A stretch of DNA of 64,000 bases, taken from an uncultured delta proteobacterium (GTDB lineage: Bacteria; Desulfobacterota; Desulfobulbia; Desulfobulbales; Desulfocapsaceae). The notes under the pieces are model-generated. The model was not told the origin of the DNA. It did no database searches and saw only the letters and a list, made by a program, of their open reading frames with translations. The stretch's first letter is position 1. Every line of letters starts with the position of its first letter. The position numbers and the translations under genes were made by a program. Location: positions 30,458 to 94,457 of the forward strand of contig CAIQWD010000014.1 in the NCBI GenBank assembly GCA_903875445.1, given 5' to 3'. Positions 18,206 through 28,047 of the stretch are shown piece by piece.

Positions 18206-18574
18206 TCACTGCTCTTCTTTTCGAATAAGCTGGAAAGACATCGCAACCTCCTGCAAACGCCGGTCGAGAGTCCAAAGAGACATGCCACTCAGCAAGGCCG
18301 AGACGAGAAGATGGACATCGATGTACCCCAAACCCTTTCCCATCAGCTTGCGGTCTTCAATAAACCCGAGGACCTCCTCGTCACTTGCCGGAGATGCCTT
18401 GGGCAGATACTGCAGAAGCGAGAGGATTTCCTTTCGATTTTTGAGATGGCCGCAGGCGAGTTCGCCGATGATAAAAGGATGGCTGGCAACCTGACCGACG
18501 TTCAGAAGCGCTTCGAGCCCGATGCTCCCTGATCGCAAATGCTCAACCCAGACCGAGGTGTCAACCAGGATCAT
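18206..18574 (-). CDS. vapC: VapC-type PIN-domain ribonuclease toxin
   Basis: A 122-residue PIN-domain protein, the endoribonuclease of a type II toxin-antitoxin pair. The first catalytic Asp is in the N-terminal ILVDTSVWVEHL, a conserved Glu in FIIGELACG, and later acidic residues in GYIDVHLL and WTLDRRL. The start at 18574 is one base after the vapB stop, and the longer upstream frame overlaps vapB in a non-family sequence. The toxin targets RNA in the cytoplasm; the actual target is unknown. Confidence 0.88.
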   Translation of the reverse strand: MILVDTSVWVEHLRSGSIGLEALLNVGQVASHPFIIGELACGHLKNRKEILSLLQYLPKASPASDEEVLGFIEDRKLMGKGLGYIDVHLLVSALLSGMSLWTLDRRLQEVAMSFQLIRKEEQ

Positions 18575-18575
18575 C

Positions 18576-18773
18576 CTACTTTTCCTCCGTTTTCCGGCGC
18601 GGAATCGATTTGATATCCCGCTCCGTACCGGCCAATTTGGCCAGCCTTTTGGCACTTTCCTGGGCTATTAGTGCTTGCAGACCAAGACGAATCAGAGAAG
18701 TTTTCTCCATTATCCCTGTCAAATTCGCTGCTTTTCCCAATAAACCATCATCAATATTCAACGTTGTGCGCAT
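18576..18773 (-). CDS. vapB: VapB-type antitoxin (DUF2191 family)
   Basis: A 65-residue antitoxin beginning MRTTLNIDDGLL, the ribbon-helix-helix pattern of the DUF2191 VapB group, with a basic C-terminal tail likely to bind the toxin. AGGTTGTC precedes the ATG at 18773. The upstream 18,780-18,830 region has half-palindromes (CACAT/ATGTG and ATGCA-like steps) suited to autorepression by the complex, although no perfect operator is seen. Confidence 0.85.
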   Translation of the reverse strand: MRTTLNIDDGLLGKAANLTGIMEKTSLIRLGLQALIAQESAKRLAKLAGTERDIKSIPRRKTEEK

Positions 18774-18833
18774 TGACAACCTCCATATATGCATAAATCA
18801 CATGCCGTAATGTGCATCAATAGCATGTTTTTG

Positions 18834-19889
18834 TCAAGTCGAGGATGAGGATCGAAATTCCTCAAGCCTCGCGGCTGCCTCGTCAATATCTTCAGCAGAA
18901 ATTTCCAGGGCAAAGTGGTACTCGCTCATACTCTTGCCATAGCGTTTATCGTAGTATTCAAGAAGCAGGGTACGGACAAGTTCAGGCAGGTTACGCTCCC
19001 GCAACAAACAGCACATTCTTTCCACCTCTTCCGACCCCATTTTCTGCTCCAGTGATCGCAGAATGCGATCAATTTGCTGCTGCATTTTTTCATCCGTAAT
19101 CGGATAATCCTCAATGATTCTTGCAATCCGGGTCTCCAGCCGACAATGAATATTCACCAGCACCGCCTGTTTCATGGCGACGGCCAGAGGTTTCGGGATG
19201 AATACCCTGCCGATCTTACGGCTCTCGCCCTCGATAAAATACGGTTCCTCACCAAGGGTAGCGATTCTCGCAGCCAGCAGGCTTTCAAAGGTTCGCTGGT
19301 TGCTGGGTTGTCGATCGAGGCCTCCGAACAGAGAGCTGCGATGACCGGCCAACTCCTCAAGGTCGATTGCCTGCTGCAGGCGCTGGAGAATCCGGGTCTT
19401 GCCGGTCCCGGTCAAACCGTGAATAACAATCAGCCTCGGCCTAAAACCCTCAAGGCGATCAAGGACACCCTGGCGGTACTCTTTATACCCTCCCCGCAGC
19501 TGGCAGGCGGAAAAGCCGGCCCCCGTCAACAGATTGACCACCGAACGCGAGCGCATCCCGCCCCTGGCACAACAGATGGCCAGCGGTTGATTCTCAAAAG
19601 ACTGGAAGGATGACAACAACCAGGCGAGTTTTTTCTCTACAAATTCAAAACCTTGATCAAACGCTTGACTCTGCCCGCCATGACGATAAATAGTGCCGAT
19701 AATCCCGCGTTCATCATCATCAAAGAGTGAGATATTGATTGCCCCGGGAATGGTCCCGGCAGAAAACTCACCGGCAGAACGAACATCGATGATCCGGTGG
19801 CCGGTGGCAAGTGCCTCATCAAGACCGAGAACCCGGTCGGTTTTTGCAAGGATCGCCTGTTGCGATAGACTCTTTACCATTTTTTTCAT
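18834..19889 (-). CDS. selU: tRNA 2-selenouridine synthase (SelU/MnmH/YbbB)
   Basis: A 351-residue two-domain enzyme that converts 2-thiouridine at the tRNA wobble position to 2-selenouridine using selenophosphate, through a geranylated intermediate. The N-terminal rhodanese domain ends in CCARGGMRSRS with the expected catalytic cysteine (C107), and a P-loop GLTGTGKT lies at 158-165. It starts two bases after the rsmE stop, so the two are cotranscribed. Its presence implies the cell makes selenophosphate (SelD), which matters for the UGA-containing gene at 47.6-48.1 kb. Confidence 0.93.
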   Translation of the reverse strand: MKKMVKSLSQQAILAKTDRVLGLDEALATGHRIIDVRSAGEFSAGTIPGAINISLFDDDERGIIGTIYRHGGQSQAFDQGFEFVEKKLAWLLSSFQSFENQPLAICCARGGMRSRSVVNLLTGAGFSACQLRGGYKEYRQGVLDRLEGFRPRLIVIHGLTGTGKTRILQRLQQAIDLEELAGHRSSLFGGLDRQPSNQRTFESLLAARIATLGEEPYFIEGESRKIGRVFIPKPLAVAMKQAVLVNIHCRLETRIARIIEDYPITDEKMQQQIDRILRSLEQKMGSEEVERMCCLLRERNLPELVRTLLLEYYDKRYGKSMSEYHFALEISAEDIDEAAARLEEFRSSSST

Positions 19890-19891
19890 TG

Positions 19892-20620
19892 TTAGAGGTT
19901 GCCGCTTAAATATTGGACGATGGAGACTGCGGTGAGCGTCGCGGTCTCCGCCCGCAGGATGCGCTCGCCGAGACTCACCGTCAACCAGCCGAACCGCCGC
20001 GCCAGGTCAATCTCTTCCCGCGAAAATCCACCCTCCGGGCCAAGCAACAGGGCCACCGACTGCGCCTCCGGCAGCTCTGGAATATCCTGCAGATGCACCG
20101 CCTTTTCCTCTTCCCAGAAGAGCAGGCACAATGTCGCATCCGTATCCCGCAGCAGGTCGGCCAGATCCACCGGGGCGTCTATCTGCATGAGCCTCGGACG
20201 CAGGCATTGTTTGCAGGCCGCAAGGCCGATGCGCTGCCAGCGCTCGTGCCTTTTGCGGTTCTGCCCCAGATCGGCCTTGCCCTGGCATCTCGAACTTGCA
20301 AAGGGGCTGAAGCGGCTTACCCCCAATTCCGTGCATTTCTGCACCACCGTGTCCATTTTCTCTCCTTTGAGGATGCCCTGGCCAACCCAAACGGCCTTGC
20401 CCGCTCCTTGGTCTTCCACCACAACGGCGGCAATACGAGCCTCCACCTGTCTGCCGGTGGCAACGATAATCGCTTGGTACACCGTGCCCTGCCCGTCGAG
20501 CAGCTCTATTTCACTGCCGGCGGGGAGCCTGAGGACCTTGGCAATATGGCGCGATTCCTCGTCCGCCAGGAAGATGCTGTCTCCTTTGCGGTTGTTTGGA
20601 TCAAAAAAGAAGCGTCGCAT
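19892..20620 (-). CDS. rsmE: 16S rRNA (uracil-1498-N3)-methyltransferase
   Basis: A 242-residue SPOUT-class methyltransferase. The N-terminal PUA-like domain (FFDPNNRKGD...HIAKVLRLPAGSEI) and the C-terminal knotted SAM site LLLGPEGGFSREE...LGERILRAETA are unmistakable. It modifies U1498 near the decoding site of the small ribosomal subunit. GGAGCAAGGA precedes the ATG. It leads the rsmE-selU pair. Confidence 0.95.
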   Translation of the reverse strand: MRRFFFDPNNRKGDSIFLADEESRHIAKVLRLPAGSEIELLDGQGTVYQAIIVATGRQVEARIAAVVVEDQGAGKAVWVGQGILKGEKMDTVVQKCTELGVSRFSPFASSRCQGKADLGQNRKRHERWQRIGLAACKQCLRPRLMQIDAPVDLADLLRDTDATLCLLFWEEEKAVHLQDIPELPEAQSVALLLGPEGGFSREEIDLARRFGWLTVSLGERILRAETATLTAVSIVQYLSGNL

Positions 20621-20697
20621 CGAATTCCTTGCTCCAATGATTTGCCCGTGTGGAGGTCGGTAAATCCTCCTTAGGTCGGGCGTTGATGTCTTTCAAA

Positions 20698-20726
20698 TTG
20701 ACATTCTCCCTTACTTTCCGTAAGTA
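20698..20726 (+). promoter_or_regulatory. Promoter candidate for the PilZ gene
   Basis: A perfect TTGACA (20698-20703), 17-bp spacer and TAAGTA (20721-20726), about 50 bp before the PilZ start and in the divergent gap with rsmE. Confidence 0.45.
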
Positions 20727-20778
20727 TTGACCCAGCAGCTTGTGTTTCATCATCTCCCTTCGCGCCTAGGAAGCATCA

Positions 20779-21162
20779 ATGCCCAGCGACAAACGTACCC
20801 AGGAACGGTTTTCCCTCAACCTCCAGGCCAGAATCTCTTACCGGCACACCGACAACCAGTTGCCGGTAGTTGATACGGTGGCGGCGAATATCAGCGCCGG
20901 CGGTGCCTTCCTCAGGACCTCCCACCCTTATCCGCTGGCCGCCAAGGTGAAAGTCGAGTTCCTCCTCAGTTTCGATGATGTGAAACGGCTGAAATTCATC
21001 CTCTCCGTGGAAAGTTTGAAAAATCTCACCGGCAAAAACCTCTGGGTCAGTGCCACTGCCATTGTCATCCGCCGGGAAGCGGACGGGGTCGGTATCATCT
21101 TCGATACCGATTACCAGTTTACGCCGATGCGCCCGCCCCATCCCGAGGAAGAAGAGTTTTAG
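20779..21162 (+). CDS. PilZ-domain protein (probable c-di-GMP receptor)
   Basis: A 127-residue stand-alone PilZ protein. The two binding motifs are visible: the arginine pair in KRTQERF near the N-terminus and NISAGGAF (N/D-x-S-x-x-G) at about residue 36. A beta-barrel-type pattern follows. It has no signal peptide, so it is likely a cytoplasmic c-di-GMP effector; the process controlled is unknown. AGGAAG precedes the ATG. Its last 44 bp overlap the antisense end of prmA, an unusual convergent coding overlap. Confidence 0.85.
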   Translation: MPSDKRTQERFSLNLQARISYRHTDNQLPVVDTVAANISAGGAFLRTSHPYPLAAKVKVEFLLSFDDVKRLKFILSVESLKNLTGKNLWVSATAIVIRREADGVGIIFDTDYQFTPMRPPHPEEEEF

Positions 21163-22069
21163 CAATGGTTGAGTTTACCTTCTGAAAGCGCAAGGCCGCC
21201 CACTCCTTACGCTCTTCCAGATCGAGTAGTGTAAACCCCTTGCCGCCAAAAAATCTTTCTATATTGGCGGCCTGCTCGCCGACAAGAATGCCGGAGAGAA
21301 TCAGGATTCCACCCCCATCGATCAGCCTGGTCAAATCCTCGGCCAGATCGAGGAGGACATCGTGGACGATATTGGCGACAACGATCTGATACTGTCCGGA
21401 CAGTTCGCTGAGTGGCGTCGAAGTCACCTGCATCTGCCGGTCAAGAGCATTTCGCCGAACATTGGCATCCGCCGCCGCTACCGCCTCGGGGTCGTTATCG
21501 ATGCCCAGAACACTCGATGCCCCGAAAAGCACCGCAGCCATGCCGAGGATGCCGGTGCCGGTGCCGACATCAAGCACCCGCATGGCACTGTCGGCGGTCA
21601 GGGTCCGGCGCAACAGTTCCAGGGAAAGGCTGGTAGTGGCATGATGGCCGGTGCCGAAGGCCATGCCGGGATCCATGGTGATAACCGCTTCCCCGGCGGT
21701 CGGCCGGTATTCTTCCCAGGTCGGGGCGATCACCAAGCCGGGCACGATGACAAAAGGTTTGAAGTGTTCCTTCCAGGTTGAACTCCAATCCTCTTCTGCA
21801 AAAAAGGAAGAGGCGAGTACCGGCGTGGGCACCTTAAAGACCTCGGCTAGTTCAATGAGGTATGAGGAGATCTTAGCAATAATTTCCGTGACCTCCTCCG
21901 GCTCGGGATTGGCTTTCTGCACGTAACAGATCACGGTACCGAAATTCGGCTCATCCGGTGCACCGGTCTCGACACCCGCGTCAATAACCCCGACGAGAAA
22001 GTCGCTGATTGGTTCCACCAGCATAGGATCGGTTTCTATGGTAATCTTCAGCCATCTGTTGGCATTCAT
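21119..22069 (-). CDS. prmA: Ribosomal protein L11 methyltransferase (PrmA)
   Basis: A 316-residue class I SAM-dependent methyltransferase. The C-terminal domain has motif I VLDVGTGTGILGMAA and the post-motif VVANIVHD; the segment MDPGMAFGTGHHATTSL before it is a PrmA hallmark. The N-terminal domain is the L11-recognition module. Of two adjacent ATGs the second (22069) has GAGG at the better distance; a start at 22150 would add about 27 atypical residues. Confidence 0.93.
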   Translation of the reverse strand: MNANRWLKITIETDPMLVEPISDFLVGVIDAGVETGAPDEPNFGTVICYVQKANPEPEEVTEIIAKISSYLIELAEVFKVPTPVLASSFFAEEDWSSTWKEHFKPFVIVPGLVIAPTWEEYRPTAGEAVITMDPGMAFGTGHHATTSLSLELLRRTLTADSAMRVLDVGTGTGILGMAAVLFGASSVLGIDNDPEAVAAADANVRRNALDRQMQVTSTPLSELSGQYQIVVANIVHDVLLDLAEDLTRLIDGGGILILSGILVGEQAANIERFFGGKGFTLLDLEERKEWAALRFQKVNSTIAKTLLPRDGAGASA

Positions 22070-22225
22070 CATCAACCTCAAAATTTCATAGACTTCCCTG
22101 TCTGCACCTGCCGCATCGCAGGCTCCTCGACAATTGTTTTTATATGACAAACAATCGCGATGACGTTATTATAATTCGAAAAAAATCAATCCTTGCCCGT
22201 AAACCCGCCATCAGGGGATAGTATT

Positions 22226-23554
22226 TTGCATTCTTTGCCGGACTTTCTTGCCCACTATACCGCCTGCCCTGACTGTGACCTTCTGCTGCACAAAGCAAAA
22301 GCCCCGGCAGGCTACTCGGTGGTCTGCCCCCGTTGCCGTAGAATAATAAGCAGAAGCACGGCAGCTTCCATCGCCAAAGTGCTGGCGCTCAGTATCGCCG
22401 GCCTCCTCCTCTATCTTCCGGCAATGTTGCTGCCCCTTATGACCTTCAAGTCGTTCGGTTTCAGCGGCTCCGCCAATATACTCGAATCGATTCTAAACTT
22501 TTACCGAAATGATTACTATTTCGTCGCGCTCATGGTTTTGCTCTCGGCGGTCGTCATGCCTTTGATCCTCCTCGCCACCATCTTCCTCCTCTCCTGGCAA
22601 CTGCAGAGAAAAAAATACCCCACTTATCTTGCAGGCCTCTTCAGGATCCATCTCCATCTGGAGGAATGGGCGATGTTGGAGGTATATCTGATCGGCATTC
22701 TGGTCACCATTATCAAGATGTCCCCCACTTCCGATATTGACTATCATTCCGGGATATTTTGTTTTTCCTGTCTGGTGCTGATCACTCTGGCCATTTCCAG
22801 CATCGTCGATCGCGACCTTTTCTGGCAGACTATCGAGGATCAAAGCCACGAGGATGAGAAAGAAACCTTGTCCGAGCAGCACCACCAGGGTACAGCTTCG
22901 ACCGCCGCCGAAAAAGGTCTGGTCCTCTGCCACATTTGCCATAAACTCTCCCCAACCACCCTTGCCGGCACCGGTTGCCCCCGCTGCCGCACAAATCTCC
23001 ATATGCGCAAACCGCACAGCGTCGCCCGTACCTGGGCCTTGGTAATCACCTCGGCAATTTTTCTTGCCCCAGCCAACCTCCTGCCGATAATGGAGGTCGA
23101 TTTCCTCGGCGTTCCCAGTAGGTCAACGATCCTCGACGGCATAATTCATTTTTTTCAGGATGGTTCCTATCTGATCGGCCTCATCATTTTCACCGCCTCC
23201 ATCCTGGTGCCGGTCTTTAAGATCATCGGCCTGGTCATCCTACTTCGCGCCACCCGACCCGGCCATCACCATTTTCTTGTGCAAAAAGCCAAATTATTTC
23301 GTTTTATCGCCTTCATCGGCAGATGGTCAATGCTCGATATCTTTGTCATTGCCCTCCTCAGTGTCCTCGTTGATTACGGTTTTTTCACCTCCATTCATAC
23401 CGCTCCGGCAGCCACCTACTTCTCCTTTGTCGTTGCCGCGACCATGTTCGCCGCCATGACCTTTGATCCGCGTATCATCTGGGATGCCTGCTATCCCGAT
23501 GATACACCGCAATATCAAGAACAAACAGCAACTCCTCTCGGGAAAACGCTATGA
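22226..23554 (+). CDS. letA: PqiA/LetA-family inner-membrane protein
   Basis: A 442-residue membrane protein of the PqiA/YebS family, which works with MCE-domain tunnel proteins in lipid transport between inner and outer membranes. Two zinc-ribbon-like domains are visible (CPDCDLL...CPRCRR at the start, CHICHK...CPRCRT in the middle), each followed by about four helices. The probable start is a TTG at 22226 with AGGGGA seven bases upstream; an in-frame TTG at 22193 would add 11 residues and lacks such a site. The end overlaps the next gene by 4 bp. Confidence 0.88.
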   Translation: MHSLPDFLAHYTACPDCDLLLHKAKAPAGYSVVCPRCRRIISRSTAASIAKVLALSIAGLLLYLPAMLLPLMTFKSFGFSGSANILESILNFYRNDYYFVALMVLLSAVVMPLILLATIFLLSWQLQRKKYPTYLAGLFRIHLHLEEWAMLEVYLIGILVTIIKMSPTSDIDYHSGIFCFSCLVLITLAISSIVDRDLFWQTIEDQSHEDEKETLSEQHHQGTASTAAEKGLVLCHICHKLSPTTLAGTGCPRCRTNLHMRKPHSVARTWALVITSAIFLAPANLLPIMEVDFLGVPSRSTILDGIIHFFQDGSYLIGLIIFTASILVPVFKIIGLVILLRATRPGHHHFLVQKAKLFRFIAFIGRWSMLDIFVIALLSVLVDYGFFTSIHTAPAATYFSFVVAATMFAAMTFDPRIIWDACYPDDTPQYQEQTATPLGKTL

Positions 23555-26268
23555 CCACCGCTCAAGTCAAGAAGAATCGCGGCATCTCTGCAATCTGGAC
23601 CCTGCCCCTTATTGCCCTGTGCATCTGCGGCTGGCTGGTCTATTCCAGCTATAAAAACGCCGGGGTGGAAATCACCATCTTTTTCGCCGATGCTACCGGG
23701 ATAGTCCCCGGCAAAACCCAGGTCATGGCGAGGGGCATCCCCATCGGTCTGGTCACCAAAATTCTTCCCGATCTCAATAATCGGCAAATCGAGGCGAAAG
23801 TAAAAATGGAAAAGTCGGTGGTCGAACATCTTGTCGACGACACCCTTTTCTGGATAGTCCGCCCGGAACTTTCGGCAAGCTCTATTCATGGCCTCGAAAC
23901 CATCCTTTCAGGGAGCTATATCGGTATACAGGTCGGCACCTCGACCAATTCCCGGCGAGAGTTCGCCGGCCTTGCCTCGGCACCGCCGGTGTCGCTCGAC
24001 ACGCCCGGACTGCATTTGAAAATCAGGGCCGAGGTTCTCGGATCCATTCAGGCGGGAACCGGCATTTATTACCGCAATATCGAGATAGGCGAGGTACAGC
24101 AATACCAGCTTGAAGGAGTTAAAAATATTCTTATCGATGTCTTCATCAAACCCGAATTTGTGAGTCTTGTGCGCGAGGGAAGCCGCTTCTGCAACGCCAG
24201 CGGCATTCAGATAAGCGGCAAACTGCCGTCCCTGAAGATTCAGGTTGAGTCCCTGGCCTCACTGCTCAGGGGCGGAATTCTCCTGCATACCCCGGAACAG
24301 CTGGCAACCACACCTCAGGTGCACAACGGCTATATGTTCTCCCTTTATCCCGACGTTGAATCGGCCAACTACGGTATTCCCATGACCCTTACCCTGGCCT
24401 CAAGTGAAGACATCGTCGAAGGCTCAACCAAGGTCATGTACCGTGGCCTGGAAGCCGGTTTTGTCAAGGATATCCAAATAAATAACGACGCGCAGCGGAC
24501 GGTTACCGCCCATATTATGCTGGATCCAAGGACCGAGTTGATCCTCCGCGAGGGCACCAAATTCTGGCTGGTGAAGCCGGAAATTTCGCCGTCCGGTTTC
24601 AATAATCTGCAATTGCTGCTCTCCGGGGCGCATATCACCTTTCAACCGGGCGGCGGGGCTTTTAAGGATCACTTTGATATTCTTTCCGAGGCGCCCCCGC
24701 AAATCCCGTTACGACCCGGAAAAACCCTTATGCTCAGCGCCGACGGCCCTGTCGATCTCTCACCCAAGTCGCCGGTTTATTATAAAAATATCCAGGTCGG
24801 GGAGGTTGTCGATGTCGGCATCGACAAGACGGGTATGAAAATCCGCTCCTCAGTGTTCATTTATCAGGACTCTCTCAAATTTCTCAGTAAAAAAAGCGTG
24901 TTTTGGGTGCAATCCGGAGTTGAAATGCATGGCAGCCTAGCCGATGGAGTGTCACTTGCCACCGGGCCACTGGCGAAGATGCTGCACGGTGGAGTGAATT
25001 TCACTACTCCCGATCTTCTGAAAAAACAGAAGTATGTCCAGCCGGAGGAAGGTTTTGAATTTCATCTGTACAACAACTATCGGCAAGCCGTTGCGGCGGT
25101 CGCCGACCTGCAGCCTGCCGGCAAACATATTTTGCTCACCGCCCAGGATGCCGAATCGCTTGCCCCCGGTTCTCCCATCCTCCACAAAAAGATCAAGATC
25201 GGCGAGGTGGAGAGTTTTCGACTTTCCCCCGACCAGAAATCGGTGTTGCTTGAATGTATGATCTTTGACGAATTCAAAAACATCGTCCGGGCAAACACCC
25301 GGTTTTACAATACCAGCGGCCTGCAGGTTTCCGCCGGCCTGGACGGGATTACCGTGCAGACCGGATCTCTCCAGTCGGTACTCGCGGGAGGTATCGGCTG
25401 CATCAACCCGCCTTCGGGGGCACCTTCTCCCGCGCCTGAGCCCTATCCGTTATACGCTAGCCTGCAGGATGCCCTGCAGGCCGATGAAATGGAGCTGACC
25501 GTCCTGCTTGACAGTACAAGGGGCCTGAAGGAGGGCGCGAAGATCCGCTATAAAGGCATTGAGATCGGCAAGGTCGGTGCGTTGCGCCTCGGTGACAATC
25601 GGCAAACCATTATCGCTACAGTCCGGATCGATGAAAAGGCAGCGGCACTGTTCCGCAGCAACACAAAAATCTGGGTCGAACAGGCTGAATTGGGCCTTTC
25701 CGGCGTAAAAAATGCCGAAACCCTGGTCTTCGGCTCGTTTCTCAACATCTTGCCGGGGGACGGCAAACCGATACGGACCCTGAAGGCACTTGCCGACCCA
25801 CCACTCACGGAGATCGCCAGTCTCGACGGCCTGGGTATTGTTCTCGAAGCCGGGCATCTCGGCTCCCTCATGGTCGGCTCCCCCATCTATTATCGGCAGC
25901 TGCAGATCGGCGAGGTAACCGGTTACGATCTGTCCCCCTCCTTTCAGAAGGTCCGGATCTTTGCCAACATCAGACCGCAGTACACAGCTATCATTCGGGA
26001 GAACACCAGGTTTTGGCAGGTGAGCGGCGCGAGAATCGAGGGCGGCATCTTCTCCGGGGTGACCGTCTCGACCGAATCCCTTACCGCCATCATCCGCGGG
26101 GGAATTGCCCTGGCCACCCCGGACGGTGAGCGTACCGGCCCGGCAATAGCCGCCGGACACCATTTTTCCCTCCACGACCAACCGGAAAAACAGTGGCTCG
26201 CTTGGAGTCCCGATGCCGTTCTTCTTGAGCAAGATCCGGGGAAAATGCTGCCGGCAAAAAAACAGTAA
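23551..26268 (+). CDS. letB: Seven-MCE-domain envelope tunnel protein (LetB/YebT-like)
   Basis: A 905-residue periplasm-spanning protein anchored by one N-terminal helix (about residues 13-33). Seven MCE repeats can be counted by the recurring pattern V.YRG..IG.V, starting near residues 36, 150, 272, 388, 525, 645 and 765. Seven repeats match E. coli LetB (877 residues), which forms a stacked hexameric lipid tunnel, rather than three-repeat PqiB. No pqiC-like lipoprotein gene follows, which also fits LetAB. The lipid carried and the direction are not known from sequence. Confidence 0.9.
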   Translation: MTTAQVKKNRGISAIWTLPLIALCICGWLVYSSYKNAGVEITIFFADATGIVPGKTQVMARGIPIGLVTKILPDLNNRQIEAKVKMEKSVVEHLVDDTLFWIVRPELSASSIHGLETILSGSYIGIQVGTSTNSRREFAGLASAPPVSLDTPGLHLKIRAEVLGSIQAGTGIYYRNIEIGEVQQYQLEGVKNILIDVFIKPEFVSLVREGSRFCNASGIQISGKLPSLKIQVESLASLLRGGILLHTPEQLATTPQVHNGYMFSLYPDVESANYGIPMTLTLASSEDIVEGSTKVMYRGLEAGFVKDIQINNDAQRTVTAHIMLDPRTELILREGTKFWLVKPEISPSGFNNLQLLLSGAHITFQPGGGAFKDHFDILSEAPPQIPLRPGKTLMLSADGPVDLSPKSPVYYKNIQVGEVVDVGIDKTGMKIRSSVFIYQDSLKFLSKKSVFWVQSGVEMHGSLADGVSLATGPLAKMLHGGVNFTTPDLLKKQKYVQPEEGFEFHLYNNYRQAVAAVADLQPAGKHILLTAQDAESLAPGSPILHKKIKIGEVESFRLSPDQKSVLLECMIFDEFKNIVRANTRFYNTSGLQVSAGLDGITVQTGSLQSVLAGGIGCINPPSGAPSPAPEPYPLYASLQDALQADEMELTVLLDSTRGLKEGAKIRYKGIEIGKVGALRLGDNRQTIIATVRIDEKAAALFRSNTKIWVEQAELGLSGVKNAETLVFGSFLNILPGDGKPIRTLKALADPPLTEIASLDGLGIVLEAGHLGSLMVGSPIYYRQLQIGEVTGYDLSPSFQKVRIFANIRPQYTAIIRENTRFWQVSGARIEGGIFSGVTVSTESLTAIIRGGIALATPDGERTGPAIAAGHHFSLHDQPEKQWLAWSPDAVLLEQDPGKMLPAKKQ

Positions 26269-26489
26269 CTGCTTTGGACGAACACCCTGCGAGGCGAGAG
26301 AAACACGGTAAAATGTGAACGGTGGTTGCCCGAGGCGCAGTGTTTATGGTAAAGAACATTGATCGTCAAATCTTTGGACGCCAAACCCAAACCCTGATAA
26401 ATGGGATAAAAACCTGCATAAAGAATTTTCTAAAATAAATTCCTTTCGAGGTGTTGACCCCCAACAGTTTTTTTACACAAGGAGAACCC

Positions 26490-27833
26490 ATGATTAAAAA
26501 AATCGTACTACGCGATGATGAGATGCCCACCCAATGGTACAATGTCGTTCCGGACCTGCCAAACGGCCTGCTGCCGCCGCTCGATCCGGAAACAAAACAA
26601 CCGATGGGTCCGGAAAAATTGGCCAAAGTGTTTCCCATGGGACTGCTTGAGCAAGAGATGTCCACTGCCCGTTTTATCGACATTCCCGAAGAGGTCCAGG
26701 AAATTCTCAAGATCTGGCGACCATCGCCATTGGTCAGGGCCTCGAACCTGGAGAAGGCCCTGGGCACCAAGGCCAAGATCTTTTTCAAAAATGAAGGGGT
26801 TTCTCCGGTCGGTTCGCACAAACTGAACAGCGCCGTAGCCCAGGCCTATTATAATAAGCGCGAAGGGGTTAAACGCTTAACCACCGAAACCGGTGCCGGG
26901 CAATGGGGCAGCGCCCTTTCTCTCGCCGCCAATAAGTTCGGCCTGGAGTGCAAGGTGTATATGGTCAGGGTAAGTTTCGATCAAAAACCCTACCGCAAAT
27001 CCATTATGCAGACCTTTGGCGCCACGGTCGTCGCCAGCCCGAGCAATGAGACCAACACCGGTCGCGCCATTTTGGCGCAAATGCCCGACACCCCCGGTTC
27101 TCTCGGTATTGCCATCTCCGAGGCGCTGGAGGATGCAGCGACGCGAGAGGATACCAAGTACGCCCTCGGCTCGGTCCTCAACCACGTTATCCTCCATCAA
27201 TCGATAATCGGCCTTGAGGCCAAGAAACAAATGGAGATCGCCGGGGAATATCCGGATGTCATCGTCGGTTGCTGCGGCGGCGGCTCGAACTTCGCCGGTC
27301 TGGCAACGCCCTATCTCCCCGATTACCTGGAAGGCAAGAAGATCCGCTTCGTCGGCACCGAGCCGGCATCCTGCCCATCGCTCACCGCCGGCAAACTGGC
27401 CTATGACTTTGGGGATGTCGCCATGACTACCCCGCTCCTCTACATGTACACCCTGGGTCATGATTTCATACCCCCGGGCATCCATGCCGGCGGCTTGCGG
27501 TATCACGGGATGTCACCGATTGTCTCGGCCATGGTGCGGGAGAAGATTGTCGAGCCGATGAAGCTGCAGCAATTGGAGTGTTTCGAGGCAGGCGTGCTGT
27601 TTGCCAAGACAGAAGGGATTATCCCGGCCCCGGAAACCTGCCATGCGATTCGCGGCGCCATCATCGAGGCAATGCGGAATCCGCAGGAACCGAAGACCAT
27701 CCTCTTTAATTTCTCCGGCCATGGTCTGATCGACATGGGCTCGTACGACAAATACTACTCCGGACAGCTGCACGACTATGATTATCCGGCCGAGGCGATC
27801 GCCAAATCGATGGCCAACCTGCCGAAGATCTGA
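26490..27833 (+). CDS. trpB: Tryptophan synthase beta chain, TrpB2 type
   Basis: A 447-residue PLP enzyme of the TrpB2 subgroup, longer than TrpB1 and with an extended N-terminus ([13 protein letters not shown]). It joins indole and serine to make tryptophan. The PLP lysine is in GSHKLNSA, the glutamate of [12 protein letters not shown] and the glycine-rich phosphate site [10 protein letters not shown] are present. AAGGAG precedes the ATG. No trpA or other trp gene is adjacent; TrpB2 proteins are often unlinked and may act as indole-salvage or serine-deaminating enzymes. The gene is closed by a strong terminator. Confidence 0.93.
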   Translation: MIKKIVLRDDEMPTQWYNVVPDLPNGLLPPLDPETKQPMGPEKLAKVFPMGLLEQEMSTARFIDIPEEVQEILKIWRPSPLVRASNLEKALGTKAKIFFKNEGVSPVGSHKLNSAVAQAYYNKREGVKRLTTETGAGQWGSALSLAANKFGLECKVYMVRVSFDQKPYRKSIMQTFGATVVASPSNETNTGRAILAQMPDTPGSLGIAISEALEDAATREDTKYALGSVLNHVILHQSIIGLEAKKQMEIAGEYPDVIVGCCGGGSNFAGLATPYLPDYLEGKKIRFVGTEPASCPSLTAGKLAYDFGDVAMTTPLLYMYTLGHDFIPPGIHAGGLRYHGMSPIVSAMVREKIVEPMKLQQLECFEAGVLFAKTEGIIPAPETCHAIRGAIIEAMRNPQEPKTILFNFSGHGLIDMGSYDKYYSGQLHDYDYPAEAIAKSMANLPKI

Positions 27834-27861
27834 AACCAGCCGCACCTATTAAAATAGCTCA

Positions 27862-27900
27862 GGCCCAGCAACCTATCCGGTTGCTGGGCCTTGTTTTTTT
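27862..27900 (+). terminator. Intrinsic terminator after trpB2
   Basis: Perfect 11-bp inverted repeat GGCCCAGCAAC / GTTGCTGGGCC with a 7-base loop, followed by TTG and seven T residues. Confidence 0.93.
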
Positions 27901-28047
27901 ATTATCACCGATGGTTGTTGCCCTTACCCTTGCATAACCCGCCCCATTGTACAATGCCTTGCCTTGTAAAACGACTCCCAATCCTTACATTCATAACAAC
28001 CGAAGCCCCTTTTCTTTATCGCTTTCCAGGGAGTAATCGCACTGCCC

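Noticed and set aside
18780..18833. Perfect vapBC operator
   Set aside because: Only short half-palindromes are visible; no symmetrical site could be defined.
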